A stretch of 64,000 bases of DNA from Nocardia sp. NBC_00508. Lineage in GTDB: Bacteria > Actinomycetota > Actinomycetes > Mycobacteriales > Mycobacteriaceae. Location of the stretch: assembly GCF_036346875.1 (NCBI RefSeq), contig NZ_CP107852.1, positions 6,572,001-6,636,000 of the forward strand. Reading direction: 5' to 3'. Below are positions 59,338 to 64,000 of this stretch, piece by piece; within the stretch, counting starts at the first letter, position 1, and each line of letters starts with the position of its first letter. The position numbers were made by a program, and so were the translations under genes. The notes below the pieces were generated by a model. It saw only the letters and a list, made by a program, of their open reading frames with translations. It searched no databases and was not told where the DNA came from.

Positions 59338-59347
59338 CGCGCGGGGT

Positions 59348-59896
59348 TCAGCGGCGGGCGTGGGAGTAGATCAGGCGCGCGTACTCGGCCAGCAGCCCGT
59401 CCAGTGACAGGTCTTCGCCGCCTGCGGCGATCTGCTGGTAGCCGACGAGCATCGCCATGCCCAGCGAGGTGACCACCGCGGCGGTGTCGTCGTCACCGAC
59501 GACCCCTTTGACCGCCTTGTGCACGGTGCGCCTGCGGGATTCGTCGACGCGTTTGAGGGCGAGATTGACCGATTCGTCGTTGGCGGCCCAGGCGCGGATC
59601 GCGGCTTCGGCGGAGTGGTGCAGTCCGGCGGCGAGGTCGGACATGGCGCGGATGTCGTCGTCGGGGTTGCCCTGGTTGAACGGCATCGTCCCCAGGATGC
59701 GCACCTGGCGGTTCTCCCAGTGGTCGAGCAAGGCGTCGACGAATCCTTGCCAGCTGCCGAAGTGGTGGTAGAACGATCCGCTGGTGACGCCGAGCCGGCG
59801 ACAGAGCACGCCGATGTTCAGGCCCTTGAAGCCGAATTCGGCGAGCACCTCCAAGCCGGTGGCGAAGTACTGCTCCTTGGTGACCACACGTGACAT
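59348..59896 (-). CDS. TetR/AcrR-family regulator
   Basis: A 182-residue TetR protein. The helix-turn-helix is YFATGLEVLAEFGFKGLNIG and then RRLGVTSGSFYHHFGSWQGF (about 9-53). The ligand domain has the short C-terminal helix pair SLGMAMLVGYQQI. ATG 59896 starts it. It is divergent from another TetR gene at 60111; the 214 bases between contain repeated TACC elements and a 28-base palindrome. It runs convergent with the antiporter gene, 10 bases apart. The target is likely the region between. Confidence 0.9.
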   Translation of the reverse strand: MSRVVTKEQYFATGLEVLAEFGFKGLNIGVLCRRLGVTSGSFYHHFGSWQGFVDALLDHWENRQVRILGTMPFNQGNPDDDIRAMSDLAAGLHHSAEAAIRAWAANDESVNLALKRVDESRRRTVHKAVKGVVGDDDTAAVVTSLGMAMLVGYQQIAAGGEDLSLDGLLAEYARLIYSHARR

Positions 59897-59985
59897 TCGC
59901 GGCGCCGTTCTCTTCGTTCGGGCAGGGAGGGTGAGGGACCGAACAGTACCCCATCGTAGCGTCGCCGGGACTGAGCCGGGCGAAG

Positions 59986-60037
59986 TACCGAGGCGTACCC
60001 CAAATACCCCGCAGTACCTGTTACCAGCTGAAATACC
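59986..60037. promoter_or_regulatory. Phased TACC repeat array between two TetR genes
   Basis: TACC occurs at 59986, 59996, 60005, 60015, 60022 and 60034, at roughly one helical turn, with another at 59947. Several are extended to GTACC or TACCCC. Such phasing suggests a protein bound along one face of DNA, perhaps the TetR at 59348. No hexamer promoter is evident. Confidence 0.45.
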
Positions 60038-60075
60038 TAGCGTCCGTGGGTGATCTACCGGGAGAGATCAGCAGA

Positions 60076-60103
60076 CTATAACAGAGCAAATGCTCTGTTA
60101 TAG
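60076..60103. promoter_or_regulatory. Perfect palindromic TetR operator
   Basis: Perfect 13-base arms CTATAACAGAGCA and its complement surround AA. It ends seven bases before the ATG at 60111 of a TetR gene, so it would autoregulate that gene and, with it, the isomerase and ligase genes downstream. Confidence 0.8.
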
Positions 60104-60110
60104 TGGCGCC

Positions 60111-60710
60111 ATGCCCCGCCCTCGCACGCACGACCCCGATCTCGTGCTCGATGCCGCGGAATCACTGGCCGTTCGCTGCGGCCCTGCCGCGGTCACCACG
60201 CGCGCGGTCGCAACCGCCACCGGCATCTCCAACGGGGCGATCTACCACACCTTCGGCTCGCGCGCGGAGCTGCTCGGCCGGACCTGGTTGCGGGCCGCAC
60301 GCCGATTTCTCGACCTGCAAACCGCGCTGGTCGAGACGGCGCTCGCCGACTACGACAGCGCTGAGGCCGTGGTCGCGGCCGCCGAGGCGCCCGCGGTCTT
60401 CGCCGAGCGTCATCCGGACTCGTCGCGGCTGCTGCTCGCCGTGCGGCGCGAGGAGTTGCTGGGCGAGCTGCCCGAGGGCGTCGCCGCCGAACTCGCGGCG
60501 ACCGACGCGGTGCTGGTCGAGCTGATGATCCGGCTGTCGCGACACCTGTGGCAGCGCGGCGACCGCCGCGCCGTCGACGTGATCACGTTGTGCCTGGTCG
60601 ACCTGCCCACCGCCGTGCTGCTGCGCCGCGAGCGACTCGACGACCCCCGTGCGCGGGAATATCTCCGCGGCGCGGTACGCGCTGTTCTCGCGCTCGGCCC
60701 GCCCCCCTGA
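60111..60710 (+). CDS. TetR/AcrR-family regulator
   Basis: A 199-residue TetR protein. The helix-turn-helix (about 8-52) reads DLVLDAAESLAVRCGPAAVT and then TATGISNGAIYHTFGSRAEL. The C-terminal domain is helical and acidic (DYDSAEAVVAAAEAPAVF). ATG 60111 is chosen because MPRPRTHDPDLVL is a family-typical start; the in-frame ATG 60090 lies inside the palindrome. The palindrome at 60076-60103 is its probable operator. It is followed by an isomerase and a ligase, which it probably controls. Confidence 0.9.
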   Translation: MPRPRTHDPDLVLDAAESLAVRCGPAAVTTRAVATATGISNGAIYHTFGSRAELLGRTWLRAARRFLDLQTALVETALADYDSAEAVVAAAEAPAVFAERHPDSSRLLLAVRREELLGELPEGVAAELAATDAVLVELMIRLSRHLWQRGDRRAVDVITLCLVDLPTAVLLRRERLDDPRAREYLRGAVRAVLALGPPP

Positions 60711-60747
60711 CGATCCCTGATCCCCGTCCCCTACCCGAGGAACCATC

Positions 60748-61398
60748 ATGCCTACACTCGACTACCACGACAAGATCGCCGTCCTCGATCTGGGCGGTGA
60801 CGAAAACCGTTTCTCCCCCGCCTTTCTGGATGAAGTGGGTGCCCACCTCGACACCGCGCTCGCCGACCGCGCCGAGGGCCTGGTCACCACCGCGGCAGGC
60901 AAGTTCTACTCCAACGGACTGGACCTGGACTGGCTCAGCACACACAGCGACCGCGCCGAGTGGTATGTGGGGCGGGTGCAGGCGCTGTTCGCGCGGATCC
61001 TCACCCTGCCGATACCCACCGCCGCCGCGCTGCCCGGGCACGCGTTCGGCGCGGGCGCCATGCTCGCCATCGCCCACGACTACCGCGTCATGCGCGCCGA
61101 CCGCGGCTATTTCTGCTTCCCCGAGGTCGACATCCGCATCCCCTTCACACCCGGCATGGCGGCCCTCATCCAAGCCAAGCTCACCCCGAAGACCGCGGTG
61201 GCCTCGATGACCACCGGCCGCCGCTTCGGTGGCATCGACGCCGCGGCCGCCGACATCGTCGACGCCACCGCCGCCGAAGGCGCCGTCACCGAGACCGCGC
61301 TGTCCCTGCTGGCCCCGCTGGGCGGGAAAGATTCCGGCACCCTCGGCGCGATCAAGAACACCATGTACGCCGAAGCCGTGGTGGCGTTGACCGTGTAG
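60748..61398 (+). CDS. Enoyl-CoA isomerase-like crotonase-family protein
   Basis: A 216-residue crotonase-fold protein, shorter than usual. AGKFYSNGLDLDWL is the first oxyanion segment, LPGHAFGAGAMLAIAHDYRV the second, and YFCFPEVDIRIPFTPGM carries the glutamate in the PEVD setting typical of Delta3,Delta2-enoyl-CoA isomerases. It lacks the second hydratase glutamate. This fits isomerisation of unsaturated fatty acids for beta-oxidation. ATG 60748 follows GAGGA. It is the second gene of the TetR-isomerase-ligase series. Confidence 0.87.
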   Translation: MPTLDYHDKIAVLDLGGDENRFSPAFLDEVGAHLDTALADRAEGLVTTAAGKFYSNGLDLDWLSTHSDRAEWYVGRVQALFARILTLPIPTAAALPGHAFGAGAMLAIAHDYRVMRADRGYFCFPEVDIRIPFTPGMAALIQAKLTPKTAVASMTTGRRFGGIDAAAADIVDATAAEGAVTETALSLLAPLGGKDSGTLGAIKNTMYAEAVVALTV

Positions 61399-61554
61399 AA
61401 AGCCCGGAACTACGCGTCGAATCTGTTGCAGGCGGGGGTGTTTCGGCAGTGCTGGGGTAAAGGCCGTCGTGCCGGAACGATCGAAACGCCCCACGCGTGT
61501 GGCCGGGCACCTACTGTCTGGGGAAGTCGGGATTTACTGAACGAGGGTTGTGCG

Positions 61555-63366
61555 ATGACCGAACCGAACACGTCTTGTGCCGCATTCCAACTCAGCGCGG
61601 CGATTGATCCGGACGCGGTGGCGGTCCGTTCCCTCGGCGGCGACCAGACGCTGACCTGGCGGGAATACGCCGAGCAGGTCCGTGCGGTCGCGGTCGGGCT
61701 GGGGGCCCTCGGCATCGGCCGCGGCGACACGGTGGCGTTGATGATGGGCAACCGGGTGGAGTTCTATCCGATCGAGGTCGGCGCGCAGCACACCGGCGCG
61801 ACCTCGTTCTCGGTGTACAACACGCTGTCGCCTGAGCAGTTGAACTACGTGTTCGGTAATGCGGGCAACCGGGTGGTGCTGTGTGAGCAGCAGTACGTCG
61901 AGCGCATCCGGCGCTCCGGCGCGGCGATCGAGACCATCGTCTGTATCGATGGCAGTCCCGAAGGCACGCTGGGCCTGGATGAACTGAAGGCCATGGGCCG
62001 GGCCGATTTCGACTTCGATGCCACCTGGCGAGCTGTGCGGCCGGAGGACGTGCTCACCCTCGTCTACACCTCCGGCACCACCGGAAACCCGAAGGGTGTC
62101 GAGATCACCCACGCCAATCTGCTGGCCGAAGCACGCGCGTTCCACGCGGTGCTGCCGGTCGCGTTCGGTGACCGGCAGACCTCCTACCTGCCGTCGGCGC
62201 ACATGGCCGACCGGTTCTGTTCGCTGTATCTGCAGCAGGTGTACGGCACGCAGATCACCGTGGTGCCCGACCGGTCGCTGCTGCCCGCCGCGCTGGTCGA
62301 CGTGCACCCCACGATCTGGGGTGCGGTGCCCCGGGTGTGGGAAAAGCTGAAGGCGGCCATCGAGTTCTCCGTCGCCAACGAATCCGACGACGCCACCCGC
62401 GGCGCGCTGGAGTGGGCGCTGGATGTGGCAGCGCGCAAGGCCGACGCGCAGCTGCGCGGGGAACCGATCGACGCCCAACTGGCCGCCGAATGGGCGAAGG
62501 CCGACGAGCGGGTGTTGTCCGGCTTGCGCGCGAAAATCGGCCTGGACCAGCTGAAGTGGGCGATGTCGGGCGCCGCGCCGATTCCGCCGCAGACGCTCGG
62601 GTTCTTCTTCGGGCTCGGCATTCCGATCTCGGAGATCTGGGGCATGTCCGAGCTCACCTGCGTGGCGAGTGCCTGCGCGCCCGAGGAGGCGCGGTTGGGT
62701 TCGGTGGGCCGGATGCTGCCCGGAATGCAGTGGCGCATCGCCGAAGACGGTGAATTCTTGGTGCGCGGGCCGCTGGTGATGAAAGGCTATCGGAAGGAGC
62801 CGCAGAAGACCGCCGAGGCGCTCGACGCCGACGGCTGGCTGCATACCGGCGACATCTTGTCCGTCGACGACGACGGCTACCTGCGGGTGGTCGATCGCAA
62901 GAAAGAGCTGATCATCAATTCGGCGGGAAAGAACATGTCCCCGGCCAACATCGAGAACGCGATCAAAGCCGCGACCCCGTTGGTCGGCGCCATCGCCGTG
63001 ATCGGCGAGGCCCGCCCGTACAACACCGCGCTGATCGTCATCGATGCCGAAACCGCGGCGCTGTATGCCGCCAAGTATGGTCTGCCGGAGGCGTCCGCGG
63101 TGGCGCTGGCGGCCGACTCCGGGGTAGTCGCCGAGATCGCGCGCGGTGTGGCGGCGGGCAACGCGACGCTGTCGCGGGTCGAGCAGATCAAGCGGTTCAG
63201 CGTGCTGCCGACCTTCTGGGAACCGGGTGGTGACGAGGTGACTTTGACGATGAAGTTGCGCCGCAAGCCGATCGCGGCCAAGTACGTCGAGCAGATCGCG
63301 TTGCTCTATGCCGACGCCCTGGCCGCAACCGTGCACGAACCGGAAGGACAGCAGGCGCGTCTGTGA
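61555..63366 (+). CDS. Long-chain acyl-CoA synthetase/AMP-dependent ligase (FadD-like)
   Basis: A 603-residue adenylate-forming ligase. The AMP-binding P-loop-like signature is YTSGTTGNPKG (about 176-186), then WGMSELTC, the LHTGDILSVDDDGYLRVVDR hinge motif, and the C-terminal lysine segment KKELIINSAGKNMSPANIE. Such enzymes activate fatty or aryl acids to acyl-CoA. The lid domain and KLRRK near the end are complete. ATG 61555 is chosen by alignment; the longer ORF start is unsupported. It follows the isomerase by 156 bases on the same strand. Together they form a fatty-acid activation and isomerisation unit. Confidence 0.9.
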   Translation: MTEPNTSCAAFQLSAAIDPDAVAVRSLGGDQTLTWREYAEQVRAVAVGLGALGIGRGDTVALMMGNRVEFYPIEVGAQHTGATSFSVYNTLSPEQLNYVFGNAGNRVVLCEQQYVERIRRSGAAIETIVCIDGSPEGTLGLDELKAMGRADFDFDATWRAVRPEDVLTLVYTSGTTGNPKGVEITHANLLAEARAFHAVLPVAFGDRQTSYLPSAHMADRFCSLYLQQVYGTQITVVPDRSLLPAALVDVHPTIWGAVPRVWEKLKAAIEFSVANESDDATRGALEWALDVAARKADAQLRGEPIDAQLAAEWAKADERVLSGLRAKIGLDQLKWAMSGAAPIPPQTLGFFFGLGIPISEIWGMSELTCVASACAPEEARLGSVGRMLPGMQWRIAEDGEFLVRGPLVMKGYRKEPQKTAEALDADGWLHTGDILSVDDDGYLRVVDRKKELIINSAGKNMSPANIENAIKAATPLVGAIAVIGEARPYNTALIVIDAETAALYAAKYGLPEASAVALAADSGVVAEIARGVAAGNATLSRVEQIKRFSVLPTFWEPGGDEVTLTMKLRRKPIAAKYVEQIALLYADALAATVHEPEGQQARL

Positions 63367-63388
63367 GGAATCCGCGCCGCCGACGCGC

Positions 63389-64000
63389 TCACAGCGAGAA
63401 AGTGAGCCGCTGGGGCCGCACGTAGTCGGTCGGATCGTGCATAGTGCGCAGGTCCGGTCGTTGCGCGGCGGGAATCCGAGCCAGTTCGGTGCGCAGCGGC
63501 GCGTCGTATGTCGCAGCGCTCGCGGTGAGCCCGGGCAGCCAGTTGTCGTGATGGCTCGGTACGAACAACGCCGGGGTGAGCGCCTGGATGTAGGTGCGCG
63601 GATCGCGCAGGCCGTTGCTGATCTGGTTGTAGCCCTGCACCGCGCCGATCTGCAGGTCGGTGGCGGGCAGCGCGGCGAGGATGTCGAACACGTGCGGGGC
63701 GCGCTCGGTGAGCGGTCCCGTCGAGTCGTGCCAGACCAGTGCAAAGCCCGGCACCCGGAACTGATACAGCAGAACTCCGCCCTCGGGATCACGCAGGCGC
63801 GACACCCCCTGCACGAGGCCGGCGAGCGTCGGTGGGTGCGCGAGTACGACCCCGGGCTCCGGGCGGGGAAAGAAGCGCGGAGATCCGTCGACCGGGTCGG
63901 GTGGGGTGCGCGCGGAGTGCAGATGCCGGATGACGGTCACCTCGACCGCGCCGACGGTGAAGTCTTCGCGGGTGCCGATGGGTGTGTCCGCGTCGCCGTG
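63389..64000 (-). CDS. MBL-fold metallohydrolase (UlaG-like), N-terminus outside the window
   Basis: The frame is open through the window's right edge; about 203 codons of the C-terminal part are visible. Seen: IGTREDFTVGAVEVTVIRHL, HSAR at a predicted metal site, LIYQ-like core strands (GVLLYQFRVPGFALVWHDS), TDLQIGAVQGYNQISNG, and FVPSHHDNWLPG, where the histidines match the last metal ligands of the lactonase-like branch. A GTG at 63940 is only an internal codon. It would be a hydrolase or lactonase; the metal-binding HxHxDH block lies in the missing part. Confidence 0.8.
   Translation of the reverse strand, partial: HGDADTPIGTREDFTVGAVEVTVIRHLHSARTPPDPVDGSPRFFPRPEPGVVLAHPPTLAGLVQGVSRLRDPEGGVLLYQFRVPGFALVWHDSTGPLTERAPHVFDILAALPATDLQIGAVQGYNQISNGLRDPRTYIQALTPALFVPSHHDNWLPGLTASAATYDAPLRTELARIPAAQRPDLRTMHDPTDYVRPQRLTFSL

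Noticed and set aside
61534..63792. A 752-codon - strand frame opposite the FadD-like gene
   Set aside because: It is the complement of a strong coding gene with a complete set of ligase motifs; its own sequence is low in complexity.

Overview
The window is high-GC actinobacterial chromosome, most likely Nocardia or a close mycolic-acid-containing relative (inference). Signs seen: an Lsr2 nucleoid protein, a bacterial proteasome beta subunit, a CtpI-like giant P-type ATPase, an F420-type luciferase-like oxidoreductase, AlkB, FadD-type ligases, frequent GTG/TTG starts and ATGA stop-start overlaps. I see no insertion sequence, prophage, CRISPR array, rRNA, tRNA or recognisable biosynthetic megacluster.

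Layout. 0-16 kb: end of a TrpB-like gene, a membrane metallophosphoesterase, a Tat-exported PhoD phosphatase, a MalT-type LuxR regulator, small membrane proteins, an alpha/beta hydrolase, AlkB, a Mut7-C RNase/FIST pair, a repeat-rich protein with a possibly dead metallopeptidase fold, lsr2, and a heme-oxygenase-like/methyltransferase/CDGSH operon. 16-35 kb: PncC, a PLP decarboxylase, a zinc alcohol dehydrogenase, the CtpI-like ATPase, a PoxB-like enzyme, small membrane peptides, an XRE regulator with a fructosamine-kinase-like gene, and an LLM/VOC/SDR group facing a TetR. 35-44 kb: an orphan prcB, a secreted GH1 glycosidase, a strictosidine-synthase-like protein, a YdjM-like membrane protein, a MetE-like barrel protein and a histidine phosphatase.

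At 44207-44234 lies a sequence matching the Xer recombination site dif in both arms, so the window very probably spans the replication terminus. The strand composition also switches across this point: the + strand is A/C-rich at 35-40 kb and G/T-rich at 45-59 kb whichever strand codes.

45-64 kb: an ArsB/NhaD-like permease between two CBS-domain paralogues, a CGNR zinc-finger protein, a YczE-like protein, a GNAT enzyme, two tail-to-tail molybdopterin oxidoreductases (one coupled to a crotonase and probably controlled by a nearby TetR through shared operator half-sites), an epoxide-hydrolase-like enzyme, an NhaP antiporter fused to a UBP zinc finger, two more TetR genes around a patterned control region, an enoyl-CoA isomerase, a FadD-like ligase and a partial MBL-fold hydrolase. 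This right-hand part looks like fatty-acid or xenobiotic catabolism under several local TetR switches.

Starts were chosen from Shine-Dalgarno spacing and family-typical N-termini. All family names rest on motif recognition, not on a database search.
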